From Maratus speciosus (lineage: Eukaryota > Arthropoda > Arachnida > Araneae > Salticidae), in contig OZ010795.1 of the NCBI GenBank assembly GCA_963932465.1, forward strand, positions 521,611,451 to 521,675,450: a stretch of 64,000 nucleotides of DNA, in the 5' to 3' direction. Within the stretch, counting starts at the first letter, position 1, and each line of letters opens with the position of its first letter. Below the pieces are notes generated by a model. It searched no databases and was not told the origin of the DNA. It saw only the letters and a list, made by a program, of their open reading frames with translations. Shown piece by piece: positions 48,822-60,789 of the stretch. Both the position numbers and the translations under genes were made by a program.

Positions 48822-49060
48822 TCTATATTATAAAGGACAAACATATCTGTGCGTAACGCATACGTCATTTTGCGAATGGCAACACGTTGAAATTTGAAAT
48901 AAAATTTTGGTTTTGCAATTTTCTCTACGGCAAATTTTTAAACTTCTAAACATCGCGCATTTTAAACTTTTACACCGTCGTATACGGAAAAAAATGCTCT
49001 TTTAAATGCAATTTGTTTGAAAGCTGTATCTCCATTTATTTTTGAGATATTAATTTTTTT
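48822..49060 (+). mobile_element. Helentron-like 5' end, copy 1
   Basis: Begins TCTATATTATAAAGGACAAA and continues with ACGTCATTTTGCGAATGGCA, TTCTAAACATCGCGCATTTT, AATGCAATTTGTTTGAAAGC. It is colinear with the copy at 50655. I could not find its CTAGT end; the downstream limit given is where clear similarity fades. Confidence 0.6.
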
Positions 49061-49884
49061 TGTAGTTTTTAATACCATTTTTCTTATCGTGGCAACAAAA
49101 GTAAGTAATTTCTATTGAAAGTCATTGAAAGTAAACGGAAAATAGCCGAAATTTGCAGATACTGTATATTTTTGTTGCCATTTTCTCATAAAAACTGAAA
49201 AAAAGTTGAAATTAAAATATGGGCTACGTCAAGAATATTGTCTGTTATTCCGTGATAATGACGTCATAGGCACACTTTTCTATAGACGAAGTTTAAGAAT
49301 GGATTGTAAAAGTGGATTGCTTTAGACGTCAAAATGCAGATGACGTCATTTTATAAAAAAGCGTATATTTTATAATTCTTAAACCTGAATTATGTTTTGT
49401 AGAAGTGCGTCATTTTCACAGCCCAACTGCTTCACTTATGAAAATAATGTAATCGAAATCACACTGTTAACATGCAAATATTTTTAAAAAATTTAGAGTG
49501 TCTTTATAAAAGAGAGGTGACATGCAAATAATTCCGATTTATATTGCAAAAATTGATTCTCGCCTGGATGGATTTCCTTCGCCGAGCAAGCAAATAATTC
49601 GTACAAGCAAGCAAATAATTCGTGGTTTAAAATATTATCGGGTTCCTGAAGTTTGACGAAAATTCTCTCGAATAATAAAATTTTAATTCTATTGTTTATG
49701 ACATTCTACTATAAATTTATCAAAATACCATAATTTGCTTAATTTAATTTTGCCTAATTTTATATGATTTATATATTTAAAACACAAGTGTGTTTTTCAG
49801 TCATCTGTCCTGATCTTTCTGCTGAACCAATTTTACTAATACTTTTTTTCAACTGAAAGCCGTTCATTTGTAGATGTAATCGCA

Positions 49885-49887
<3 letters not shown>

Positions 49888-49936
<49 letters not shown>
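49888..49936. repeat. T49 homopolymer
   Basis: Forty-nine consecutive T bases. It could be the poly(A) tail of a minus-strand retroposon, but no body is recognisable beside it. Length may be affected by sequencing. Confidence 0.95.
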
Positions 49937-49940
<4 letters not shown>

Positions 49941-50654
49941 CCCTACTTTTATATTTTAATTTTAAATGCATTTTATGAAATTCCTCTAGCTGTCATTATT
50001 GCAGACAAGAGAGAAACAATGAGGTATTTTTATCTTTATTCATGCCATTTTCCGATAAAAATTCAAAATTGTTGATAAAAATTGTTGTATAGGGTTTAGT
50101 GGAGCAAAGTCCCATTAGGAGCAGAATATTATATTAGGGGAATAATAACGGAAAATGACATACTGCTTTTGAAAACGCGCATTTTTCCTCATAAATTTTC
50201 TATATTGCTTTTCCTTCTGCATGTGTACTGATACTAAGTTTCAGACACTAGGCGAAATGCTTATTTAAGTGAAAATGAAGTCATATTTAAAAGAAAACGA
50301 TCATTTTCTTGGATAAAACTAAACATTTTAACACAAATGCGTCTAAAAAACATAAATTACGAAAATTTTGACACTCCGGAATTGAGATTAGAATCACAAG
50401 TAAAGAGTGCGTCTGTTCACATGAAAGATGTTGCTGACAATCGTGACTTCCAGTTTTGAGTTAAAATGATTTTTAAATGATCAAACAAAATACAATTTTT
50501 TTTTTAAAAATGATGAATATGGATATGAGAAGTGCATATGCAAATTTTGAGAAAGTGAAAATTGCTGTTTTCATTCCGGAATTCCAAGCATAAGAGCCTC
50601 AATTGATAACCACATCCTAATAACTGATCTTTATTATATTTTACTGATTAAGTA

Positions 50655-51828
50655 TCTATATTATAAAGAACAAACGTATCTCTGCGGAACGTTAACGTCG
50701 TTTTGCGAATGGCAACACTTCACGATCAAATTTCAGTCTTGAAATTTTCGCTACTGCAATTTTTTAATCTTCTGACCATCGTACATTTTCAATTTTCGTC
50801 GCATAGGAAAAAAATTACTCTTAAATGCAATTTTTTTAAAAACTGTATTCATTGACTGATGTATTAATTTTTCTAAAATAATTTTCAAGCATAATTTTCT
50901 TGAAGTTTATCTTATCACGTGCCGGTTTCAATACATATTAAAAATAAACATTTTGCACATAAAGCAACAAACATTTTTCAGCATTTGTTTCTGACTATTT
51001 TTGCATAACGAAATTAATATTTTCTTTATAAACAAATAAAAGAATAATATTTAAAAAAAACACCAATCTACCATATTTGTGAAAGACAAATTAACGAAAT
51101 TAATACTTCTTTTATAAACAAATAAAAGAATTGTATTGAAAAAACACCAATCTACCATATTTGTGAAAGACAAATTAACGAAATTAATACTTCTTTTATA
51201 AACAAATAAAAGAATTGTATTGAAAAAACACAAATCTAACATATTTGTAATCGTACAATTTAGATTTTTACATCACCAAGTAGGATTTTCTTTTTTTAAA
51301 TGGAATTTGTTTGCAAAGTTCATCTCAGTTTCCTGATTATATATGGTTTTAAAAACAATTTTAAAGCATGAAATATTTTTTAATTTATCTATAACGCGCA
51401 GAGCTCGATTGCGAAAGATTAATCCGTTTGCCCTTAAATCAAAATAAAGAGTTCATCATCTTCTTACGGCTAATATCCATAAAAAAATCTTTCCTATGAA
51501 TAAATAAATAAAAAAATATAAATAAAACATAAACTTACCAGACATGTATAAGCTCTGAAATTATCAGAATATAAAAGGATGCCCTAAGTAGCAAAATCTT
51601 AGCAAATAAGTCTTAGCATGCGGCTAATAAGAAAATATCGCTTTTGATAAATTTCAAAAATTTATTTGATTGTATAATTCGATTTTCCATATGAAAAATG
51701 CTTTTTTTAATGTAAGTGGTCAATCTAAAAAAATTATTCCATATAAAAAAAACTATTAGTTTTCAATTAAAGAAAATTGTTTTTACCTATATTCTTTAAC
51801 CCGGGAAGCCCGGGTACGATCCCCTAGT
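50655..51828 (+). mobile_element. Helentron-like non-autonomous element, complete copy
   Basis: The 5' end is TCTATATTATAAAGAACAAA. The 3' end has a perfect 7-bp hairpin, ACCCGGG-AAG-CCCGGGT (51799-51815), then ACGATCCC and CTAGT at 51824-51828. A terminal hairpin about 10 bp before a CTAG-type end and the absence of terminal inverted repeats are Helitron/Helentron hallmarks. At 1.17 kb without a Rep/helicase ORF it is non-autonomous. It sits inside the long-TIR element, so it is younger or was carried with it. Confidence 0.82.
51007..51260. repeat. ~84-bp tandem repeat, three units
   Basis: AACGAAATTAATA starts the units at 51007, 51093 and 51177. All share TCTTTTATAAACAAATAAAA and CATATTTGTGAAAGACAAAT. 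It lies within the Helentron-like copy. The 63-codon reverse frame repeating FVYKRSINFVN is this array translated. Confidence 0.92.
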
Positions 51829-52281
51829 TATACTTAAAAAACGGCAAAATGATGGTTTAAGGTTTCTATGATATGATAGAAGTAACTCGATATTTTGAAA
51901 TTTCTTACTCTGTTCTATAATCTAGCTTCATCTTTCGGTTAATAATCGAATACTGAACTTCAATTTGGATACAGCCCTTAAAATAAGCTTGTTTTAAAAT
52001 AATTAATTTCTCAGAAACTTATCGTACGAAGTGCATACAAATTTGTTTTTAGGCTAAATGAAGGGTTTAGAGTTCATTTATGCTGTCAGAATTGTGTACT
52101 GCTATTGAAAAAAACAACGTTATGGTTTGTTTTAATATATCGATGACCCCCTAAGCAAATTTTATACACATAATTTAAAAGAAGACTTAATTTCCAATCG
52201 ATTGGTACCAGTAACTTTCTTCTACGATAATTTGTTGAGGAGTTCGTAGTGGGTGTTTACATTTTTTTTTCCACGACTGTA

Positions 52282-52930
52282 CTTTATAATCATATTATGC
52301 ATGTACAACGTTATTTCTTTCTTTCAAAATTCTCAAACAAAGCTCAAGAATAAATAGGAGTTACCATGTTTTAAGCTTCAATTTCCTACAAAGGTCTTAA
52401 CATCTAAGCCCATTTCGTTCATAAGTCTTTTTCTTGATTGCCTAACACAACAAAATAAGGTATTTTCTTAAGAATCTGTGCGAGGTTCTTTATGGTATAA
52501 AATTGTAGATCAATAAATTCTTGGTTGTAAAAGTCAGTTTATTGAGTTTGAAGGAAAAGACATGAAATTACCTCTTTTCAAACCTTTATATATTTGATAT
52601 ATCGTCGCTACCACGTCAAACTATACAATGTGAAAAAATGCATTTTTCATATTTTGTGCCATTTTGTTTTATTGTGCATGATACGTAATAATCAAAATCG
52701 TCACGTCTCTAGCTTACTTAGAAATTTAGATAATGACTATTTCAAAGTATCAACTATGCACTTTTTTTTCTAAAATTTACAATGTAAAACTGTCCAATAT
52801 GGTATATTCGATACTTTTCTGCAAATGCTTGGATATTTTTCTTTTCTAAGTATCCGTACCACGTCAAACTATGCAATATGAAAATAGCCTTTTTATCAGG
52901 AAGAAGAAACTGTATTATTTACGGATTGAA
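52282..52930. other. No gene recognised; recurring CAAACTAT motif
   Basis: AT-rich. CCACGTCAAACTATACAATG (about 52612) and CCACGTCAAACTATGCAATA (about 52858) are near-identical; a third version (ATATCAAACTATCCAATGTG) lies near 56129. No ORF is supported. Confidence 0.5.
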
Positions 52931-52934
52931 ATTT

Positions 52935-55330
52935 AAAGTAATTGAAATATATTTTTGACGTTTACTATAGCGTATGTCTTCCATTGTTAAGGGAAGGTGA
53001 GAATTTTTAGTTCATTTACAGGGACACTCAAAAGAATCCCGTTACATTATATTCAAAAGGGAAAAATAGCAGTGTCTTTTAATGGTGTTACGATATTTAA
53101 AACATAATGAAATTAATAAGGATTTATCAAGTGTATTAAAACAGGTTTTATGCAGAATATGGTGTGCAAGCCATTTATTATTATTTACAGGTTCATGCAA
53201 AAGAATTTTGTTGAATAATGTATTACAGTAAAAAGAAAATGTTTGAAGCATATTTTAATAACGTCAAAATATTCCAAACCAAGTGAAATTAACATCCGTA
53301 ATCGATTTACATTACAATTTGCTTACTGTGTGATAGATATCATTACTTTACAGGGACACACAAAAAATTCGGTTACACGGCTGTCTATAAGTGATAGTTG
53401 TTTGAAGTGCGTTTTCAATTACAATATGAGATTTTAACAATTTGAATATTACGTGGTGCGTATAAATTCTATGTATCATATATAGAGCTGTACAAAAGAA
53501 TTTGTAAGCAGAACTTTGTATGGGCGTGAATTTATTAAAGGAGGTTTTTAATTGAGTCATGCTATTTCGGTCTTTTATTTATTTTTACTATACTAAAATA
53601 AGTTAGTAAATGTTCCTAATATGTAGGGCTATGCAAAGAACTGAAAACATTGCCGGCTATGATTGGTAATTTCTGAAAGTGTGTTTATAACAATTTTTGC
53701 CTGAATTAAATTTTACTATATTATGTAACATGTATAAAATTCTGTAGATAATATACAGGGCTATACAAGAAGTTCGAGTATATTTCCGTTTATCGGCAGA
53801 AATTGATAAAGGTTGAAAGTATAAATTGCGTTACACGTTTTCTAATTATACTAAATTGTTGCTTACTATCTAGATTATATACAATTTTATAAATAATTTA
53901 TAGGGCTCCACAAACTGATTCGAATAGTTTTTCTGTCTATGGACGGTAATTGTTTTTCAGTGAATTCTTTTGTGCAGCCCTGTGTAAGAGGTAAAGAATT
54001 TTTATACAACATGCAAAAAAAAAAATAAAAAAATAAAAATAATAATAATAATAATTTAAAAGCGCATACCGAAATTCAAAAACGCACTTCCAGCAATTAT
54101 TGTTCAAAAAGAGTACTGTAAACCATTTCTTTTGTGTGTCCCTGTAAATGAACGAAAAATGCTATGATTGCATGCCTTATTCTGTCTTAATCTTCTTGTA
54201 ATGAAATTCTGTTATTTATATCAGGTTTAATGCATTTGAAAAAGCACAATGTCATTAAATACTCTCCAAATGATTTTTCCCCATATACTATAACGTAATG
54301 GAAATATTTTGAGTGCCCCTGTAAATTAACTATTAAGGTTACACACTTCATATGCAATACCAAACATGTCATTGTAAGCATAATTAACATTTTTCAATTG
54401 CACAAAAATTCGAGTATATTTACTTGAGTTAGAGCTAGTACAGAAAAACCGAATACATAATCGCTTTTCAACCTTGTTGGAAAGTGTTAAAAAGTATAAT
54501 AGGTTGAAAATTCACATTCAGTAATTTCTACCAGTAGACGAGCATAACTGAATTATTTTGTACAACACTGTACATTACCTACAGATTTTGATACATGCTA
54601 CATAATAAGCTAAAAATATAATGCAAGGTAAAAGACGTTTAAAACTACAAAAATGATACTTGATTATCATCCATAATTGTCCATGTTTATACATTTTTGC
54701 GTGGCCCTGCATCTGATTTTACTTATATTTCACAAAAATCTCATGTACTAATTATAGTTCAGCTTTGAAATGCATAAGACAATTAAAAACTATGTTTAAG
54801 CAGTTCAGAATCATACTTAGTAATACTAGCGAATTATTTTAGGTAGTCCTGTATACAATTTATAGAATTTATACATACCACGTAGTATGCACATTGTTTT
54901 AAAACGCATACCATAATTTAAAAAGCATTTCCAGCAATTATTACTAATAGACTGCACTTTAACCGAAATGTTTTGTGTGTCCCTGTAAATGAACGATAAC
55001 TGTGTTACACGTAATATTCTATTGTAGGCATGTTGTTGTACACCTCAACAATGTATATAAATTTCATTATGTTTGAAATAGTGTAACAAAATTAAACTAA
55101 ACTACAAACGTTTCTTTCCCCATTAAGCGTAATGTAACGGGATTCTTTTCAGTGTCCCTGTAAAGGACGTATAAAACATGTCGCTCCATTTTCAGTACCA
55201 GACATGCCACAGTAAACGTCAAAAACATAAATAAGTTATATGGCAATCCGAGTATATTTACGAGATTTAGAGCACGGTGAGACGATAGAAAAGTAAACCA
55301 AAAGTCATAAAAACTTTTTAACGATCAAGA
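52935..55330. repeat. Palindromic array of the dispersed ~170-bp module
   Basis: From 52935 to about 53970 diverged modules run on the plus strand (TTTACAGGGACACTCAAAAG at 53018, TTACAGGGACACACAAAA at 53348, weaker copies near 53620, 53755 and 53905). From about 54060 to 55330 they run on the minus strand (GTGTCCCTGTAAATGAACGA near 54136 and 54977, AGTGCCCCTGTAAATTAACT near 54311, CAGTGTCCCTGTAAAGGACG near 55151). The outer ends also pair (TTTTTGACGTTTACTATAGC at 52953 against TAAACGTCAAAAACATA at 55212). The centre near 53980-54055 holds an A/ATAA run. Open frames here are shadows. Confidence 0.78.
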
Positions 55331-55779
55331 AAGTCTTGAAAAAATGTTTACACCTTTATCATTCCCCACGTTCGGGAGAACATCCGCAATTATTGCATTA
55401 AAAGAGCCTATTATGAATTTCTTCCAAATTTTCTTCAAAGTTATTTGTTCCAACTTTTTTTAAATAAATAAATCAAAGATTTCTATTCTAAAATAGTGGT
55501 AGAAAGCGGCCAATGAGTTTCTTAGAATAAAATAGTGCGAAGATTACTATTTATAATTCTGGGTATGAAGTGCCTGTTGTTGTCCGCCCCATTGTTTGAG
55601 ATTTTTTTTTAAATAAAATTAACAGAATGATTAAAAATAAGCTTTTTCCTTTATTAATTTACTGTATATTTCTTATTAAAACTATTAAAGAAAATTCTTA
55701 AGAGTTTTATATTGAATATGTGTATACCAAAATTTTTACAAATTAGACTATTGAATACAACACATTTGCTACTATGAAA
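55331..55779. other. No gene recognised
   Basis: AT-rich spacer before the SINE insertion site. Confidence 0.45.
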
Positions 55780-55792
55780 CGGCGAATCTGGG
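55780..55792. other. Left target-site duplication of the SINE
   Basis: CGGCGAATCTGGG here and CGGCGAATTTGGG at 56032-56044 match at 12 of 13 positions and bracket the SINE exactly. Confidence 0.8.
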
Positions 55793-56031
55793 TTGGGTTG
55801 GGTTGATTTTTGACGGCCAATTATCTACACGAGGGATATAGGCCCGGGGGGAGTGCCCTCCGTGGGGGTCTTTCTAAGGGAACCTAATCCGTATTAACGC
55901 ATGGAAGATCCACGGCTCGAAGAAAACCACGAAAACTCCGAACGATTAGGCTGACAGGCGCGATTGGGATCGAACCCAGCACTTCCCGTCTACCAGCTTC
56001 GAGAGCAGAACCTCTCGGCCACTGGTGGGGC
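55793..56031 (-). mobile_element. tRNA-derived SINE with AACCC-repeat tail
   Basis: On the minus strand the head reads GCCCCACCAGTGGCCGAGAG (A-box region) and GCTGGGTTCGATCCCAATCG (B-box GGTTCGATCCC), with the long variable region of a Leu- or Ser-type tRNA ancestor. The body has GGAGTTTTCGTGGTTTTCTT and ACCCCCACGGAGGGCACTCC and ends in CAACCCAACCCAACCC (plus strand 55790-55805). It is far more GC-rich than its surroundings. Length about 240 bp. A 13-bp duplication flanks it, as expected for LINE-driven retrotransposition. Confidence 0.9.
55963..56020 (-). promoter_or_regulatory. RNA polymerase III internal promoter (A and B boxes) of the SINE
   Basis: A-box-like GTGGCCGAGAGG lies at about 56009-56020 and the B-box GGTTCGATCCC at about 55969-55979 on the minus strand. 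Both are near consensus, so the SINE could still be transcribed. Confidence 0.75.
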
Positions 56032-56044
56032 CGGCGAATTTGGG

Positions 56045-58700
56045 AAAATCACAAAATTTTTACAAGTTAAACTATTCAAAGTAGCATATTGGATAGTTTG
56101 AAGCTGAAAACGTACAAATAAGGATACCATATCAAACTATCCAATGTGATTTTTTGGCGAGTAAAAATTATTCACATGATTTATCTCATTTAGAGTATCC
56201 TATTTAGAGTAGTAATATTTGCTTCATTAAACAACATATTAATAATGGCGAAAATTACTGAGCTGAGATAGTGGTTTATATTTGAATTATCACCCCTAAA
56301 TAAATACTGCAATTCTTTTTTGATCATGCGTCCAAACTTTCTTTGTGTCTATCTTTGTGTATGTTTTTACTGTAGACAGATAGACAAATTCAGGATGCTC
56401 AGATAACTCATACCAATTATTATGAGCAGTAGTATATAATTCATTTATATTTTCTATGTTTGCTTACTTTTTGCTATTCTATCAATAATTTTTACACGAA
56501 TATTAATAAGGATAGTTTATCTTCTCGTATTAAAATTGAACGACAGACTATATTGGTACTTATTATCGTAAGCACTAAATATGTTTTTAATAACTGGGCT
56601 GTGCTTCATAGATTTATTTATTTTTTTTTTTTTTTTGTGTAAAAAAATTAGTCTAGCAGGAAAATAATTTTGTTGCTTTATTTTTGGTTATAGCATATTA
56701 ATTGACGATAATTAAATCTATATTTATTTTGAATTATTATTTCTGTCGGTCCTATAAAAAGGAACAATGTGTTACAGTTCAATACAGTTAAATTTTAATC
56801 TAAATATACGTAGAAGATACAATTTTAGACCATAAACATATAAATGACAGTCCCAAAGTTCAATTTGTCTGTTAGATGTGTAGATAAACCCAGTTTCTGC
56901 AACATTATACAAATCACGTTTAATACGCAATCCCGCTTACTACGCGACTTTGAAACGTGTCTTAACAGGGTTACACTGCATTTTATTGTGCATTTTATTA
57001 TACATTTTATTTAAAAATTTTTGTAGTTGGAGAAGCACTTCTAAAAATAATGGTTTACAAAATAGCTATTGAGTAAAGGTAAAGGGTGTTGGCACCTTGA
57101 ATAAAATATATTTTACTTGTTTTAAAAAAATGCTTTGAAATCTGTTCTCCGAATTGTGACTCTAATTTTCATTTCCCAAAAATAATATTTTCTCTGCAAT
57201 TAAAATCTTATTTTAACAATGAATTAAAAAAAAAATCTTGTCTTTGAATGATCATGTCATTATATTTGAAATAAAGTAAATTAAAATTAATGAAAAATCA
57301 TTTTCACTCAAATATAGAATTGCTATTACACACAATTCTGAAGTAATTTGCATAATTATGAGTGCGTAACATTATACAAATAGTCAAAAGCTTAATTCTT
57401 ACAAAATTTATTCCGAAATGGATATAATGATAGTTAAATTCAATGAATTTTCAATGAATTACAAATCTTAATTAAGTTCTTTATCATACTTTCAGTTTAC
57501 ATCGAAATTATAAACTTATGAATTATGTAATTTACTTTAATTTCTTTTGGACTAAAAAACTGCATTTGAAAATTAATTAACAAAATGAAATTGCTGTTAA
57601 GTCTCAATTATTTTGTAATTTTATTTTAGTAATGTAATTTTAGTTATACTTTTTAAAGAAAAAATGATGAAATTTAAGTGCATTTTGTGATATCTGCATT
57701 TTCAAGTATTTAATGGTCTTAAGCAGGTAAAATGTTTTTTAAAAGTTAAAATTAACTTATTATTTCCAAAGTTAAATAAAAATAAACTGTTTTAAAATGA
57801 ATATTGCTAAGAAAACTACCACAATCATATTTTCAATAAAATGAGTATCGAATTTAGATTGTAGAAACATTCATTTTTAGAGAAAAGATTCATTGAACCG
57901 TAGAAATATTTGGAACATAATACCAATATGTTTGAACCAATGTGCCAATGTATGTACCAAAAATTTTGAAAATTTACATACATCCAATATTTTTAACATG
58001 TTAATAGTCGCGCGTTGGTCTTTTCCCCGCCCGAAATTCATTATCTTCCTGTAACTCATTTCCTGTTAAAGTTACGATAGCCAAATTCCGTGTAGCTGAC
58101 CTCGAGTGTTCACACTCTTGTGTTGTAAAATTGCAAGTCATGCCTGCTATTTCTTAGCATTTTATCGCATTCTTAAGTTTCAATCGGTCTAAATGACCGC
58201 GTTGCGACCATTTGTGTTAGTTGAATTTCCCCCCCTCCTGTTCATTCTTTCCCATTTCCGCGAAATCTGCGGGGTAAAGTTTCTTCGAAGTACGGACTCT
58301 CTGTCTGTTGTTATTTCGTCTTTCTTCTATTTTACCCGTTCATAGAGTACTTTTTTTACTTTTAGAATGTTACTTAAAATTGTTTTATTATATTAGTTTG
58401 TTATATTATTTGTTATATTATATTATATTATCTCCAAAATCTGAAAAGTATCGTTTTTGTACAATAAAACAAACTCGAAAGATAAAACAGTTTTCTCAGA
58501 AATGTAGTATGTATATCTGCGAAAAACATACATATAATTTATTTGCACAATAATGAGAATTTTATAATGTAGGTTAGAAATTACGCAAATAAAAATCTCT
58601 TTTGTCTTCAGTGAATATTTATACTATGATTTAAAAAATAATAATAAATATTTTTCTAAAATTTATCTATTTTTAAATTTTCATACTGTAAGTAAAAACA

Positions 58701-58702
<2 letters not shown>
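56045..58702. other. No gene recognised
   Basis: About 2.7 kb of AT-rich DNA. A less AT-rich stretch at 58070-58310 (TTTCCGCGAAATCTGCGGGG and a C-run) stands out in composition and might be an untranslated or promoter region of an undetected gene, but there is no ORF to support that. ATATT-type repeats occur near 58390-58430. Short frames are unsupported. Confidence 0.45.

Positions 58703-58743
<41 letters not shown>
58703..58743. repeat. T41 homopolymer
   Basis: Forty-one consecutive T bases, one of several long T or A tracts in the window. Confidence 0.95.
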
Positions 58744-58748
<5 letters not shown>

Positions 58749-60560
58749 TGCCGCAGAAAATGTTTATTATTATTATTATTGAAATCCAATAGAGGCTTGG
58801 GGACGGTATCTAACAAATTTAAATTTGTTGACCTTCATCAATTGTTCAAACTATTTTTCAGAATAATGTTTCTCAGAATACGAGAGAAAATTCATTTAAA
58901 TAAAATTGTTGCTGCATACTTATAATTTCGGAGAAAAATTTCTTATTGTTTTTATTATTTTAATGAATGATATTATAAAACAATAAATTATAACAATAAT
59001 ACATTATTATGAAATGTACAATTGAATATTTATTTTAATTAAATAGTTGCTGTAAAATACATCCCTATTAAGATGAACCTTTCAGTGATTCTATTAATTA
59101 AAATAATTTATCCATCTTAGGATTTAAATCTACAATTGCAAATGTATTTAAATTAAATATATAATTTCAATAACTTATTATTTACTTTATATAAGCGAAT
59201 TTCGTATCCAGAGTTTTTATTCAGGGGCGCTGCTCCCACCCTGAAATAAGTAGAAAAACTACAAATCGTGCATTTTCATTTGAAAAATGGATTTAATCAT
59301 AAAATCTCGAGAGCCCCCCCCTCCTCTCCCCCCTCATACACACATAGACACCCCACAAAATAAATAAATAAAACGTAGTTACTTACTAATGCCCACTTTA
59401 AATTTCTAATTACATTTTTATTAAAAATAAACTATATTTTTACTGGCAGATACTGGTAGATTAACAGTATATAATGCATGAGACATCTGACAACGTCATC
59501 TATGTTTACACACTTTATTTATCTTACCTTTTACCTGAGATTGATAACAGAAGGTGTAATCAAACTTAACGAATGCGTTTACCTCATGAACCCCCAAAAA
59601 GATACTTTTAAAAGAATTAGAAATTATTTTTATTATTATTATTGACTTGTGGTTGATTACTAGCAGATAAGGACGAGCAGTTGTACATTGAATAGCAGAG
59701 AATAAACTTAATTTAAAATGTATTTCTTTTGGAGATATTATTGCTTTAAATTTGGAAAAAAAGGTGAGAATTTGGAATATATAATTTATAACCCAGGGAA
59801 ATGTGATAAGTTTAAAAATATATAGTTTTAGAGTTAGTGGTCTTTTTGCAAACAGATTCAAAATTAAATTGCACTTTATGTAATATTTTATATAGTACTA
59901 TAAAGAAAACTGTAAAAGAGACTAATTTTAGTATTATGAAGTGTGCCATGACACTTACTTTGAAATGCTGTTGCAAGCAGTAAGGAAAGATTCTCGATTT
60001 AAAAATATGTCACAGTGAGGGACATTCCGCAAAATACTTGCATAAATTTAGAATAAATGATATATCCGGCTAATTAAACAATGAGAATGGAAAATTTGCA
60101 TCCGCAAAATATAATCCGCAGGACTAAAGTATTTTACAAGCTTTGACGAGAAGAAGAAGAATAACACATACTATTGATAATTAATACCAATTAATACTAA
60201 GTCGATCTCCGTTGCACACACACTTCGTACAGTTATCGGATACAATCTTCAAGTGTTGTCTACTTATGTGTCTATCCCGTCCTGATATTGAAGACAGCTT
60301 ATAAGAGAAATTTCGGGTCGAGCACACATGTTGGATATATGTGTTCAATAAATAAATTACGTGAAAAAGAATTAAAATAACAGAACTTCACATTCAGCAA
60401 AAAGTAAATAAAATAAACGCGTACATAAAAACATACTTTCAGTGTGAATTACAGCGTATACCAAGAAATCTAATACACTTGCGAAAGTGAGTGTGCGTCT
60501 GTTTGTTATTACGAAACGGGAGAAACAAAATATCTTTTTAGATAAAAAGTAAGTTAATTA
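58744..60560. other. No gene recognised
   Basis: AT-rich. A C-run with CTCC repeats lies near 59314-59336. The 121-codon reverse frame 59496-59861 is hydrophobic and low-complexity without a domain. Around 60200-60360 a mixed-composition stretch ends in AATAAATAAATT, which could be an old LTR or 3' end, unproven. Confidence 0.4.
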
Positions 60561-60574
60561 GTTAAATTAGTTGA

Positions 60575-60785
60575 AAAAAAAGTGTGTCTTAATATAAGAT
60601 GTTTGCGACTATTTTAGACACGCTTCTCTGTTCCTTTATAGTATAATAATAGTAAGACACTAATGTGTCTTAAAATTAGACATCTATAATGTCTTAATTT
60701 TCAGATAAGGCACTTAAATGTCTGAATTTATTTTTCTGTAACATATGCGTCTAAACTTAAGACGGCTCTATTTGTAGTGTAAGCT
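60575..60785. repeat. Cluster of GTCTTAA/TTAAGAC words
   Basis: AGTGTGTCTTAATATAAGAT, TAAGACACTAATGTGTCTTA, AATTAGACATCTATAATGTC and AACTTAAGACGG follow one another, a series of short imperfect palindromes on a GTCTTAA core. It looks like a small MITE or a set of decayed binding-type repeats; ends are uncertain. Confidence 0.5.
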
Positions 60786-60789
60786 CGCT

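Larger units (their letters stand above)
48248..52279. mobile_element. Long-TIR element, mariner-like termini, with nested Helentrons
   Basis: TA at 48246-48247 and 52280-52281 flanks ends CAATCGTGGAAAAAAAGTAA and the complement of a TTTCCACGACTG right end. Inverted similarity extends about 310 bp (48248-48560 against 51970-52279), with shared AACTCCTCAACAAATTAT, GAAGAAAGTTACTGGTACC and TAAAATTTGCTTAG. TA targets and such termini suggest a Tc1/mariner-type MITE, but arms of 300 bp are unusually long and no transposase remains. The interior holds two Helentron-like copies, an 84-bp repeat and a T49 tract. Confidence 0.72.

Noticed and set aside
58070..58310. Host gene promoter
   Set aside because: Only the base composition differs; no ORF, splice pattern or conserved core element follows, so it was not called as a promoter.
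59496..59861. 121-codon reverse frame as a membrane protein gene
   Set aside because: It is hydrophobic, but only because AT-rich DNA yields Ile, Phe and Lys codons. No family, no supporting context.
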